In this document: one piece after another, positions 27,488 through 34,612 of the stretch
Position numbering within the stretch: position 1 is the first letter of the stretch
How the letters are laid out: the number at the start of each line of letters is the position of its first letter
Assembly: GCA_022843175.1 (NCBI GenBank)
Contig: JALHOE010000083.1
Location: 1 to 34,721 of the forward strand
Length of the DNA stretch: 34,721 nucleotides
Reading direction: 5' to 3'
DNA from: Deltaproteobacteria bacterium
GTDB lineage: Bacteria > Myxococcota_A > Polyangia > Polyangiales > JADJMO01
Translations under genes and position numbers: made by a program
Notes under the pieces: generated by a model
What the model saw: only the letters and a program-made list of their open reading frames with translations
Databases searched by the model: none
What the model was told of the DNA's origin: nothing

Positions 27488-27829
27488 ATGGGTGTAGGGA
27501 GCGCCAGCGTCGCAGCACCGAGCGTGTCGATCGCCAAGGACTATCCGGTGCCCGCGCCGCCCGCGGTCACGGTGCTCACGCCACCGCCGCCCGCGGCGTC
27601 GGCGCCCGCGCCGCCCGCGGTTCCCTCGCAGCGCGTGCTCGTTCCCCCGCGCGGCACCCTCGCCGCCGGCAAGTGGGAGGCGAAGCCGGCGACGATCTGG
27701 ATCGTGGTCGCCCTCGGCGCCCTGGTGCTGCTCGGCTGGGCGCTCTTTCGCGTGCGCCGGGTGGTCAACGAGCGCAAGCGACGGCTCGAAGCGCTGACGC
27801 GCGTGCGCAACGTCTCCTCGCCTTCGTGA
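27488..27829 (+). CDS. small Pro/Ala-rich single-pass membrane protein
   Basis: A 113-residue hypothetical protein. The first 50 residues are Pro/Ala/Val-rich (PAPPAVTVLTPPPPAASAPAPP) and look like an extended periplasmic linker. One membrane segment (TIWIVVALGALVLLGWALF) is followed by a basic cytoplasmic tail (RVRRVVNERKRRLEAL). The ATG at 27488 is preferred; GTG at 27470 is also open. It lies 28 bp before the LPG-synthase-like gene and may be cotranscribed with it. No family is recognised. Confidence 0.6.
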   Translation: MGVGSASVAAPSVSIAKDYPVPAPPAVTVLTPPPPAASAPAPPAVPSQRVLVPPRGTLAAGKWEAKPATIWIVVALGALVLLGWALFRVRRVVNERKRRLEALTRVRNVSSPS

Positions 27830-27857
27830 CGGGCGTCTGCTAACGACGCCGCAGCAC

Positions 27858-28847
27858 GTGTCCGCCGAAGCTGCCAGGGAAGAGAAGGGCTCACTCAAGA
27901 GGACGACCCGCAAGGTGATCGTCGTGATGCTCGCCGCGGTCGCGGTCTACTTCGTGTTCGCCTTGGTCTCCGGGCTGCGCGAGCTCGGCGGGCGGCTCGC
28001 GGGCTACGCGTGGTGGACGTTCTTCGTGGCGCTCGCCCTCGCCTTCGGCAACTACGTGCTCCGCTTCCTCAAGTGGGAGTACTACCTCAAGGTCCTCGAT
28101 ATCCGCGGCATCAAGAAGAGCGACTCGTTCCTCACGTTCCTCTCCGGGTTCGTCCTCTCGGTCACGCCCGGCAAGGTCGGCGAGGTGTTCAAGTCGCTGG
28201 TGCTCTGGCAGACCTACGAGGTGCCCGGCGCGCGCACCGCGCCGATCGTGGTCGCCGAGCGGCTCACCGATCTCATCGGCGTCATCATCCTCATCGCCGC
28301 CGGCAGCACGCGCTTTCACGGCGGGCTCCTGTGGGCCGGCGCCGGCTCCGCGGTGGTGAGCATGATCCTCATCGTCGTCGCCTCGCGGCGGCTGTCGATG
28401 TGGTTCGTCGACCTGATCGCGTGGATGCCCGGCCCCGGCAAGCGCCTCGCGCCCAAGCTCCGCGAGGCCTACGAGTCGCTCTACGCCCTCACTCGCCCGA
28501 CCACGCTCATCCTGCCCACGCTGCTCTCGGTGGCTGCTTGGTTCCTGGAGTGCATGGCGCTGTGGGTGATCCTCTACGGCTTCGGCAAGGCCACGAGCGT
28601 GCTCGGCGCCTCATTCTTCTACGCGACGTCCACGCTGGCCGGCGCGCTCATCCCCGTGCCCGGCGGCCTCGGCGTGACCGAGACGGTGATGCGCACGCTG
28701 ATGCGCGAGCTCGGCGACGTCGACCGCGCGGGCGCGACGGGGGCGATGCTGCTGGTGCGGTTCGCGACGCTGTGGTTCGCGGTCATCGTCGGGTTCGTGG
28801 CGCTGTCGTTCCTCCGCAAGCGACACCCCAAGCTCCTCGCGGACTGA
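27858..28847 (+). CDS. lysylphosphatidylglycerol synthase TM-region (UPF0104) protein
   Basis: A 329-residue polytopic protein with about eight hydrophobic segments. SVTPGKVGEVFKSLVL, PIVVAERLTDLIGV and the C-terminal IPVPGGLGVTETVM are the conserved blocks of the LPG_synthase_TM/AglD2 family (PF03706). There is no fused aminoacyl-transferase domain, so it is not a complete MprF. Family members are thought to move or modify membrane lipids or glycolipids. The GTG at 27858 is the start, giving a hydrophilic 17-residue lead. A strong hairpin follows 17 bp after the stop. Confidence 0.88.
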   Translation: MSAEAAREEKGSLKRTTRKVIVVMLAAVAVYFVFALVSGLRELGGRLAGYAWWTFFVALALAFGNYVLRFLKWEYYLKVLDIRGIKKSDSFLTFLSGFVLSVTPGKVGEVFKSLVLWQTYEVPGARTAPIVVAERLTDLIGVIILIAAGSTRFHGGLLWAGAGSAVVSMILIVVASRRLSMWFVDLIAWMPGPGKRLAPKLREAYESLYALTRPTTLILPTLLSVAAWFLECMALWVILYGFGKATSVLGASFFYATSTLAGALIPVPGGLGVTETVMRTLMRELGDVDRAGATGAMLLVRFATLWFAVIVGFVALSFLRKRHPKLLAD

Positions 28848-28863
28848 CATCTCTCGGAGAATC

Positions 28864-28885
28864 CCCCCGGACTTCAGTCCGGGGG
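28864..28885. terminator. strong GC hairpin between convergent genes
   Basis: CCCCCGGACT, two bases (TC), AGTCCGGGGG: a perfect 10-bp stem, flanked by AAT/ATT that extends pairing with one mismatch. It sits between the stops of the LPG-synthase-like gene (28847) and the lysozyme-like lipoprotein (28908), so it probably ends transcription from both sides. There is no long T-run. Confidence 0.7.
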
Positions 28886-28907
28886 AATTCCCGGGAGCTC
28901 TCGAGCC

Positions 28908-30098
28908 TCAGAGCGAACCACACAGCGAGGGGTTCGCCTCGACCAGGGCCTGCACCTTCTGCAGCATCTGATCGCACTCCGGGCGCAGCTCGGCGTCCTT
29001 CCGTCGGAGCGGACCGTAGTGACCGACGCTCCCCCCGGAGAGGCGCAGCATCATCGCCGCGTACTCCGTGGCGAACGACGGACACTCCTTGGAGATCTTC
29101 TGGAAGTCGCGGCCGTCGGCGCCGGTGCCCCAGATCTCCCAGTCGGTCGCGCTGCACGTGACGCCATCCTTGAAGGCCTCGAGGAAACACTTGGGGGGCA
29201 TCTTGCGATAGCGATCGAAGAGCTTGTCGAGCTCGGTGCTGAACGAGTGCGAGTCGTAGCTCGTCTGCCACGCGCCCGCCTCGGCGCTCGACGACGACGT
29301 GTTGGTCGCCGTGGTGTCGCGACCGCAGCAGTGCTCGCCCGAGCTCTCGCGCATGCCGAGCCCGATGAGCAGCGTGTACACGTGTCGCATCGTGACCACG
29401 CCGGCGACGTCGTTGGCCATGCCGAGGGCGGCGTAGTTCGACGCGTACCACGAGAGCGCGTCGCGCACGTCGTCCGTCGTCTTTGGCTTCGACACGAGGA
29501 CGACGTCGGGGCGCATGGGCTGGCACACCGCGCGCGCGAAGGTCTCGGCGACGCCCTTGATGTAGCCCTTCGGCGCCTGCCCGCGGTCCTTCCAGGAGTA
29601 CTTGTAACAGCTCGAGCCCACGGCGATGGCGTCGAGGTCGGCGAGGGTGGCCGAGCCCGCCGGCACGTCGGGCGGCGCGGCGTCCGAGGTCGCGCAGGTC
29701 TTGTCGAAGTAGTCGCCGAACGCCCACCCCGTCTCGCCGCCGTGCTTCACGTTGTAGAAGCCGGCGCTGGGCGTCACGTCGACCAGCACTGCGGACTCAC
29801 CGGTGGGAATCACGTGCAGCACCGCGGTGCTCGTCGACGGTCCCTCGCGCAGGTTGACGTTGGTCGTCGCGCGAAAGGCGCAGCCGACCGCGAGCCCGCC
29901 GGCGTCGGTCACCGCCGGCGCGTCCTCGGTGATCGCGCTGTCGGTCGGCTCCGGCGTCCCGCTCTCGACGGGCAGGGTGCCCGCGTCGTCGCTCGCCGGC
30001 GTGAAGGGATCGGCGGGCGCCTCGTCGCTCGGCGCGGAGCCGCAACCCACGCTCGCGAGCGCCAGTGCACCGAGGAGCGCGGAGCGAAGCTGGATCAT
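28908..30098 (-). CDS. SH3b / lysozyme-like lipoprotein
   Basis: This 396-residue protein has a lipoprotein-type signal (LASVGC, Cys19), an acidic Pro/Thr linker to about 70 and a bacterial SH3 domain at about 72-135 (TTNVNLREGPSTSTAVLHVIPTG...GETGWAFGDYF). A C-terminal domain at about 155-396 contains GLGMRESSGEHCCGRD and EAGAWQTSYDS. The Glu251 in ReSSG and the later A-x-Q-T-S-Y block resemble the catalytic region of lysozyme/transglycosylase-like proteins. It probably binds and cuts, or only binds, peptidoglycan from an outer-membrane anchor. The many cysteines suggest disulphides. Its start lies only about 18 bp from a truncated gene on the other strand, leaving almost no native upstream region. 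Confidence 0.8.
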   Translation of the reverse strand: MIQLRSALLGALALASVGCGSAPSDEAPADPFTPASDDAGTLPVESGTPEPTDSAITEDAPAVTDAGGLAVGCAFRATTNVNLREGPSTSTAVLHVIPTGESAVLVDVTPSAGFYNVKHGGETGWAFGDYFDKTCATSDAAPPDVPAGSATLADLDAIAVGSSCYKYSWKDRGQAPKGYIKGVAETFARAVCQPMRPDVVLVSKPKTTDDVRDALSWYASNYAALGMANDVAGVVTMRHVYTLLIGLGMRESSGEHCCGRDTTATNTSSSSAEAGAWQTSYDSHSFSTELDKLFDRYRKMPPKCFLEAFKDGVTCSATDWEIWGTGADGRDFQKISKECPSFATEYAAMMLRLSGGSVGHYGPLRRKDAELRPECDQMLQKVQALVEANPSLCGSL

Positions 30099-30116
30099 GA
30101 AGAGAGGTTACGCCAA

Positions 30117-31085
30117 AATTCGAGCTTCATCGCCGTGCGCTCGCACGGCGGCGACGGGACGGCGGATCAGAACCCGTTCGTCGGCGGAAACCCCGCGCTC
30201 GGTCTCGACGCGAAGATCCTCGACCAATGGGAGCAGTGGTTCACCGCGCTCGACGACGCGGGCGTGATCATGCACTTCTTCCTGTACGACGACTCGGCCT
30301 CGATCTGGAGCACCGGCAACACGGTGGGCGCAGCGGAGCGCGCGTTCGTGAAGGGACTCGTCGGTCGCTTCAAGCACCATCGCGGCATCGTCTGGGTGGT
30401 CGCCGAGGAGTATGAGGAGCGCTTCAGCGCGGCGCGCGTCTCCGCGCTGGCCGCCGAGATCCGCGCGGCCGACGACCACCGCCACCCGATCGGCGTGCAC
30501 AAGCTCGACGGCCTCTCGTTCGCCGAGCTCGCGACCGACCCGAACGTCGATCAGTTCACCATCCAATACAACAAGGCCACCGCCGCGGAGCTCCACAGCG
30601 GCATGGTCACGGCCTTCCGAGACGCTGCGGGGCGCTACAACCTCAACCTGTCCGAGGCAGCGAGCCACGGCTCCGGCGCCGTCGCTCGACAGAAGAACTG
30701 GGCCGCGGCGACGGCCGGCGCGCACGTGATGGCGCTCGGGTGGGACATCGCGAGCACGCCGGTCTCCGATCTGCAGGACTGCGGGCGCCTCGTACGCTTC
30801 ATGAGGGCCGCGCGCTTCCACCGCATGGCCCCTCACGACGAGCTCCGCGCGGGCGGCACGCAGTACGTCCTCGCCGCTCCCGGCCAGGGCTACGTCGCCT
30901 ACGCGGCGTCCGCCGGCAACCTCGGGCTCAAGGCGCTCGCTGCCGGGAGCTACCAGCTCGAGTGGCTCGACGTCGCGAGCGGCGCCACGAGCTCGGCGAC
31001 GATCACCGTGGCCGCGGGCGATCGGACGTTTGCTCCGCCGGTGTCGTTCGGCAGCGAGCTGGCCCTGTGGGTGGAGCGCAAGTGA
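30117..31085 (+). pseudogene. C-terminal remnant of a DUF4038/apiosidase-like glycoside hydrolase
   Basis: About 320 codons are open, beginning abruptly at NSSFIAVRSHGGDG. The homologous part of intact proteins is the middle of a TIM barrel: DAKILDQWEQWFTALDDAGVIMHFFLYDD, GRFKHHRGIVWVVAEEYEE, then the barrel end and a beta-sandwich tail (YVLAAPGQGYVAYAASAGNLGL...YQLEWLDVASGATSS...FAPPVSFGSELALWVERK). The tail matches the putative collagen-binding domain that closes this group. The N-terminal barrel half, signal peptide and start codon are missing; only a GTG at 30135 could start it. The break lies within about 20 bp of the divergent lipoprotein start. Its TGA overlaps a GTG of the next decayed gene. 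Confidence 0.65.
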
Positions 31086-31454
31086 GCGCGCGTCCCCTCT
31101 CATGGGTGCTCGCGGCCGCGATCCTCCCTGCTGCCTGCGGCGGCTCCGAGGGGACAACGATCGAGGAGGCTCTGTCGGAGGTCGAGCCGGCCGACGCCGC
31201 GCTCGAGGTCGAGGTACGGCTTCAATTGGTGGTTCAACGGACGCCCCGGCAGCAGCGCCACGCGCGCGTGGCCCGATGCGCCGGCCGACACCTTCCAGGC
31301 CAACGGACACTGGGGCAAGGAGGTCGTCGTCGTCATCCCCAGCCTGCGGATGGTGGTGGCGGCGCGGGGCGACTTCGGCTCGTTCGCGCCGGGTAACGCC
31401 GCTTCCGGCATGAACCAGAACCTGAGGCTGCTCGCAGACGCGGCGAAGCCCTGA
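31082..31454 (+). pseudogene. gutted serine hydrolase (beta-lactamase family) gene
   Basis: A GTG at 31082 starts a lipoprotein signal (SWVLAAAILPAACGGSEG) and about 25 further codons ending near 31214. A different frame then carries YGFNWWFNGRPGSS...FQANGHWGKEVVVVIPSLRMVVAARGD to the stop at 31452-31454. That is the typical C-terminal end of class C beta-lactamase-like serine hydrolases, including the H-x-G block. The whole catalytic centre (S-x-x-K and Y-x-N boxes) is deleted and the frames disagree. The join lies at a short repeat GAGGTCGAGGT. It overlaps the glycoside-hydrolase remnant by GTGA, so the two were once an operon. Confidence 0.7.
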
Positions 31455-31483
31455 CGCGCGCCGAGCTGTACTCTCTCGAGTGG

Positions 31484-31804
31484 ATGGCGTCGCCGGTCTT
31501 CGCCGAGGTGTGGAAGCTCGTGCGGACGATCCCGCGCGGCAGGGTCGCGACCTACGGTCAGCTGTCGCAGATGATCGGCCGACGTCTGACGCCGGTCGGG
31601 ATCGGCTGGGCGATCCGAGCCTCCGAGGGGCTGCCCTGGCACCGGGTGATCAACGCGCGCGGGGGCATCTCGACCGACAACGACCATCCGGGGCTGCAGC
31701 GCGCGCTCCTCGAGGCCGAGGGCGTCCGCTTCGACCGCGACGGGCTCGTCGATCTCGAGACGTATCGGTGGAAGGGACCTCGCGGAGCGACGCGAGGCGC
31801 GTGA
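31484..31804 (+). CDS. alkyltransferase-like (ATL) DNA-lesion-binding protein
   Basis: This 106-residue protein has the fold of the C-terminal domain of O6-alkylguanine-DNA alkyltransferase: FAEVWKLVRTIPRGRVATYGQLSQMIG, with the Arg and Tyr used to flip the base. The active site that is PCHR in true transferases reads LPWHRVINARG here, with Trp replacing the acceptor Cys. That is the defining change of ATL proteins (E. coli YbaZ, yeast Atl1), which bind O6-alkylguanine and hand it to nucleotide-excision repair without removing the alkyl group. The ATG at 31484 is the start, with a weak ribosome site. It stands 47 bp before the next unit and may or may not be cotranscribed. Confidence 0.93.
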   Translation: MASPVFAEVWKLVRTIPRGRVATYGQLSQMIGRRLTPVGIGWAIRASEGLPWHRVINARGGISTDNDHPGLQRALLEAEGVRFDRDGLVDLETYRWKGPRGATRGA

Positions 31805-31851
31805 TGTCCGCCGGATCGAGGCGTTGCTATCGTACCGGGTAGGGACACCAC

Positions 31852-32307
31852 ATGGCCCAACCCCAGCTCGCGAGCTTCAAGTACAGCCACGACGACGAAG
31901 TGCCGCTCGAACCCGGTCGCCGCAACGCGTTTATCGTCACGCTCGCGATCGCGCTCGTCGTCGCGGTGCTCGGCTTCCCGGTGGGCCTCCTCGCGCTGAT
32001 CGTCCCGCTGATCGTCTACCTCTCCCGGCCGAAGAAGCTCTACGTCGGGCCGCGCTACCTGATCTGCGGCCGGCAGATTGTCTACTACGCGAACGTGGTG
32101 AGCCTCACGCTCGAGGGCAACGAGCTGCGCGTCCAGTTCCCCGGGGGCGCGTTCGTGCTCGAGCGCGAACGGTTCCCGACCAACGCGCGCAAGCCCGAGA
32201 AGATCGCCTTCAACAAGGACCAGAAGTTCTCGAAGGTGGCGAAGAAGATCATCAGCAAGGTGCAGGCCGCGGCGCCCGACGCCGAGCTGATCGGCATCGC
32301 GCCATGA
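31852..32307 (+). CDS. small membrane protein with PH-like domain
   Basis: This encodes 151 residues. A hydrophilic lead of about 25 residues is followed by a helical hairpin of two membrane segments (about 26-60). A cytoplasmic domain of about 90 residues then has strands typical of bacterial PH-like domains (KKLYVGPRYLICGRQIVYYANVVSLTLEGNELRVQFPGGAFVLERERF). AGGGA lies six bases before the ATG at 31852, a good ribosome site, so this is probably the first gene of its operon. The stop overlaps the radical SAM start by ATGA. It may tether or recruit the enzyme at the membrane; the role is not known. Confidence 0.8.
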   Translation: MAQPQLASFKYSHDDEVPLEPGRRNAFIVTLAIALVVAVLGFPVGLLALIVPLIVYLSRPKKLYVGPRYLICGRQIVYYANVVSLTLEGNELRVQFPGGAFVLERERFPTNARKPEKIAFNKDQKFSKVAKKIISKVQAAAPDAELIGIAP

Positions 32308-34157
32308 GCGCGCTCGTCACGCTGTCGAAGAAGCCGGCCGCGGCGCCCGCGCTCGCGCGCAACATTCACCTCCTCTACGTGCCGACGCTCGCCTGCAACC
32401 TGAGCTGTACGTACTGCTACCTCGGCGTGCAGACCACCACGGCCGCGATCAAGCGGGACGCCGCGCGCGCCGTCGACACCCTTCGCTTCGCGCTCGACGC
32501 GCTCCGCTCGGCGGGCGTGCTCGCCTTCAACGTCTCGCTCCACGGCGGAGAGGTCACCACGCTGCCGCCACCGGTGCTCGACGGCCTCTTCACCCTCATC
32601 CGGCAGCACTACCTCACCCATTTCGACGACATCACCGCGCTCGGTCACCGCAAGTCGTCGCCGCACATCAAGACGAACCTCTTTGCGTTCGCGCCGCTCT
32701 ACGAGCTGTTCGATCGCCACAAGGTGTCGATCAGCGCGAGCATCGACCTACCGCTCCGCCTCCACGCGCTCCACCGGCGCACGCGCGGCGGCAAGGACTG
32801 GCTCGAGCGCACCCACGACAACCTCCGGCTCCTCAGCCGCTACCCCCACGCCCGCAAGATCTCCGCGACGCTCTCGAGCGAGCACCTCGCGGACATCCCC
32901 GCGATCATCGAGGACATCTGGTTCATCCACCGCGAGCTCGGCTTCGACATGAACCAGCTCAACTTCATGTTCGCCTTCGCCTCCGAGCTCAACCGGGCGA
33001 ACAAGGGCGAGGCCGTGCTCACGCCGGCCACGCCGGAGCAGCAGCTCGCGTTCTACCGCGCAGTCACCGCCGCCTTCACCGGCACCGAGCTCGAAGAGGG
33101 TCTGCGTCGAAACTGGTTCGACGAGTTCAAGCCGAGCTACTGCACCAACGCCCAGAACTGCGGCGAGCGCTTCTACCTGCTCCAGAGCGACGGCTCGGTC
33201 TACTCCTGCGTGCGCGGTCAGGGCATCGCAGAGTTCCGCTACGGCAACGTGTTCGAGGATCGGGTGGACGACATCCTCGCGGCCGGCGCCCGCAAGATCA
33301 GCGCGATCCACCAATCGCACGGCTTCGACGAGGGCTGCCAGAGCTGCAACCACCTGTCGCGCTGCCACACCGGGTGCGCGGTCGTGAAGCACCAGAGCGC
33401 CCGGGCGAGCTCCTACACGTGCGCGCTGCAGAAGACGATCTACGCAGACAACCCGCGCACCTATCCGGCGGCGAGCCCCGAGCAGCAGCGCGAGGACGCG
33501 GCGCAATACGCGCGAGACGTGCACCCCGACCTCGCCTTCGCGCAGCCCACGCCGCGCCGCGCGGAGACCGTCGTGCTGCCGGAGGAGGTCTACGAGAAGA
33601 AGAACGCGCTCCAGCCGCTCATCGACGAGGACCCGCTGCTCCGAGCGCTCTACAGCGACGACGCCTTCCTGCTCGAGCTCGGCGACGAGCTCGTGCCGCT
33701 CACCTCGCAAATCCTCAAGACGCGCTCCAACTGGTACGTGCTCGCGCCAGGGGATCGCGCGCGCCTGCACGTGCGCAGGAGCCTCTTCGAGGCGAACTGC
33801 AGCGAGCCCATCCGCAACACGCTCTACCTCCAGATGCTGCGCGACACGCCCGTGGTCTACGGCGACGAGCGGCGCACCAAGCAGGAGCACCTCTTCACCT
33901 ACCAGCTGCACACGCACTGCCTCGAGGAGAGCGCTCGCCTCGGCGCGGACTTCGTGTCGGCGGACCTGACCGGCATCGTCGATCTGCACGCCCGTCTCTA
34001 CCGCGAGGGGGTGCGCAACAACCTGCTCGTCACCACGCTCTTCCTGCGCGAGTACCACTACCAAAAGCAGCGAAACAATGCCTTCTATCACCTGCAGGCG
34101 ATGAACCTCCCGTTCCAGAACTTCGAGTTCTTCTACCTGCCGAAGGGCCGCGCGTGA
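32304..34157 (+). CDS. radical SAM/SPASM-like maturase with extra C-terminal domain
   Basis: A 617-residue enzyme. CNLSCTYC (Cys31, Cys35, Cys38) binds the SAM-cleaving 4Fe-4S cluster, and HGGE (80-83) is the SAM-contact motif. Further cysteines at 280, 286, 302, 345, 348, 354, 358 and 373 (SYCTNAQNCG, SVYSCVRG, CQSCNHLSRCHTGC, YTC) form a SPASM-like auxiliary cluster region, as in peptide-modifying radical SAM enzymes. Residues from about 400 to 617 form a further domain that I do not recognise. Start and stop are both shared with neighbours by 4-base overlaps, so it is translated with the PH-like protein and with the poly-Asn protein, the latter being a plausible substrate or partner. A sulfatase-type maturase is an alternative, but no sulfatase is nearby. 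Confidence 0.9.
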   Translation: MSALVTLSKKPAAAPALARNIHLLYVPTLACNLSCTYCYLGVQTTTAAIKRDAARAVDTLRFALDALRSAGVLAFNVSLHGGEVTTLPPPVLDGLFTLIRQHYLTHFDDITALGHRKSSPHIKTNLFAFAPLYELFDRHKVSISASIDLPLRLHALHRRTRGGKDWLERTHDNLRLLSRYPHARKISATLSSEHLADIPAIIEDIWFIHRELGFDMNQLNFMFAFASELNRANKGEAVLTPATPEQQLAFYRAVTAAFTGTELEEGLRRNWFDEFKPSYCTNAQNCGERFYLLQSDGSVYSCVRGQGIAEFRYGNVFEDRVDDILAAGARKISAIHQSHGFDEGCQSCNHLSRCHTGCAVVKHQSARASSYTCALQKTIYADNPRTYPAASPEQQREDAAQYARDVHPDLAFAQPTPRRAETVVLPEEVYEKKNALQPLIDEDPLLRALYSDDAFLLELGDELVPLTSQILKTRSNWYVLAPGDRARLHVRRSLFEANCSEPIRNTLYLQMLRDTPVVYGDERRTKQEHLFTYQLHTHCLEESARLGADFVSADLTGIVDLHARLYREGVRNNLLVTTLFLREYHYQKQRNNAFYHLQAMNLPFQNFEFFYLPKGRA

Positions 34158-34612
34158 GCGCCCCGGATCTGGCGCGCACCGCTTACACGGTGCAGTGCTT
34201 CCTCAACGCGCTGAGACTCCCCGACGGCCGCGCCCGCACCGAGCTCGAGGAGCGCCTCGTGTCGTGGCTGGGCGAGCCGGGTGGCGGCGACCGACGCGCC
34301 ATCTTCAGGGACGCAACGCTCTTCTGCTACGAGCAGCGCGCGGTGGCGTTCAGCGTATCGCTGCCCCTCGCCCGGCAAACGCGCGCCGTCTTCTGCGACG
34401 GCCGGAAGATCTCGATGATCGACGAGCGGGCGTTCCTCGACGGCGGCAAGCTCGTCATGCTGGGGACCGCGGGACTGATTCTCACGCTGCCCGGGCCCTC
34501 GGCCGGTCGACGCCCGCCGAGCCCCGACGGCACCACGAGCAGCAACAACAATAACAACAACAATAACAACAACAATAACAACAATAACAACAACAATAAC
34601 AACAACGGGTAG
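34154..34612 (+). CDS. poly-asparagine-tailed protein next to radical SAM enzyme
   Basis: This encodes 152 residues. The first 112 look like a small folded domain (TVQCFLNALRLPDGRARTELEERLVSWLG, AIFRDATLFCYEQRAVAFSVSLP, FCDGRKISMIDERAFLDGGKLVMLGTAGLILTLPG) with Cys15, Cys58 and Cys81. A Pro/Arg/Gly linker (113-128, PSAGRRPPSPDGTT) leads to two Ser, 21 consecutive Asn (131-151) and a final Gly. No family is recognised. The start is GTG at 34154 in a GTGA overlap with the radical SAM stop. The domain-linker-repeat layout resembles a leader and core, so a modified peptide is possible. A plain low-complexity tail is the cautious alternative. Confidence 0.78.
   Translation: MSAPDLARTAYTVQCFLNALRLPDGRARTELEERLVSWLGEPGGGDRRAIFRDATLFCYEQRAVAFSVSLPLARQTRAVFCDGRKISMIDERAFLDGGKLVMLGTAGLILTLPGPSAGRRPPSPDGTTSSNNNNNNNNNNNNNNNNNNNNNG
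34544..34606 (+). repeat. AAC/AAT trinucleotide tract encoding 21 Asn
   Basis: This is 63 bp built from AAC and AAT codons only, in a 12-base unit AACAACAACAAT with two shorter (9-base) units, so 16 AAC and 5 AAT. It is extremely AT-rich against a background near 70 percent GC, where AAC is otherwise favoured over AAT. Any gain or loss of units keeps the frame, so length should vary without inactivating the gene. Confidence 0.95.

Noticed and set aside
29019-30116. 5' extension of the glycoside-hydrolase frame through the lipoprotein locus
   Set aside because: The stretch is antisense to a convincing SH3b lipoprotein and has no similarity to the missing barrel half; only the part from about 30117 looks protein-like.
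34544-34606. Asn tract as an expression-vector linker
   Set aside because: AAC/AAT linkers exist in fusion vectors, but here the flanks are ordinary high-GC coding sequence in frame with a coupled upstream gene, and no vector sequence is seen.
32304-34612. His-Xaa-Ser type radical SAM system
   Set aside because: No His-x-Ser repeats, no second radical SAM gene and no small HxsD-like gene are present; only the general idea of a repeat-tailed partner is shared.
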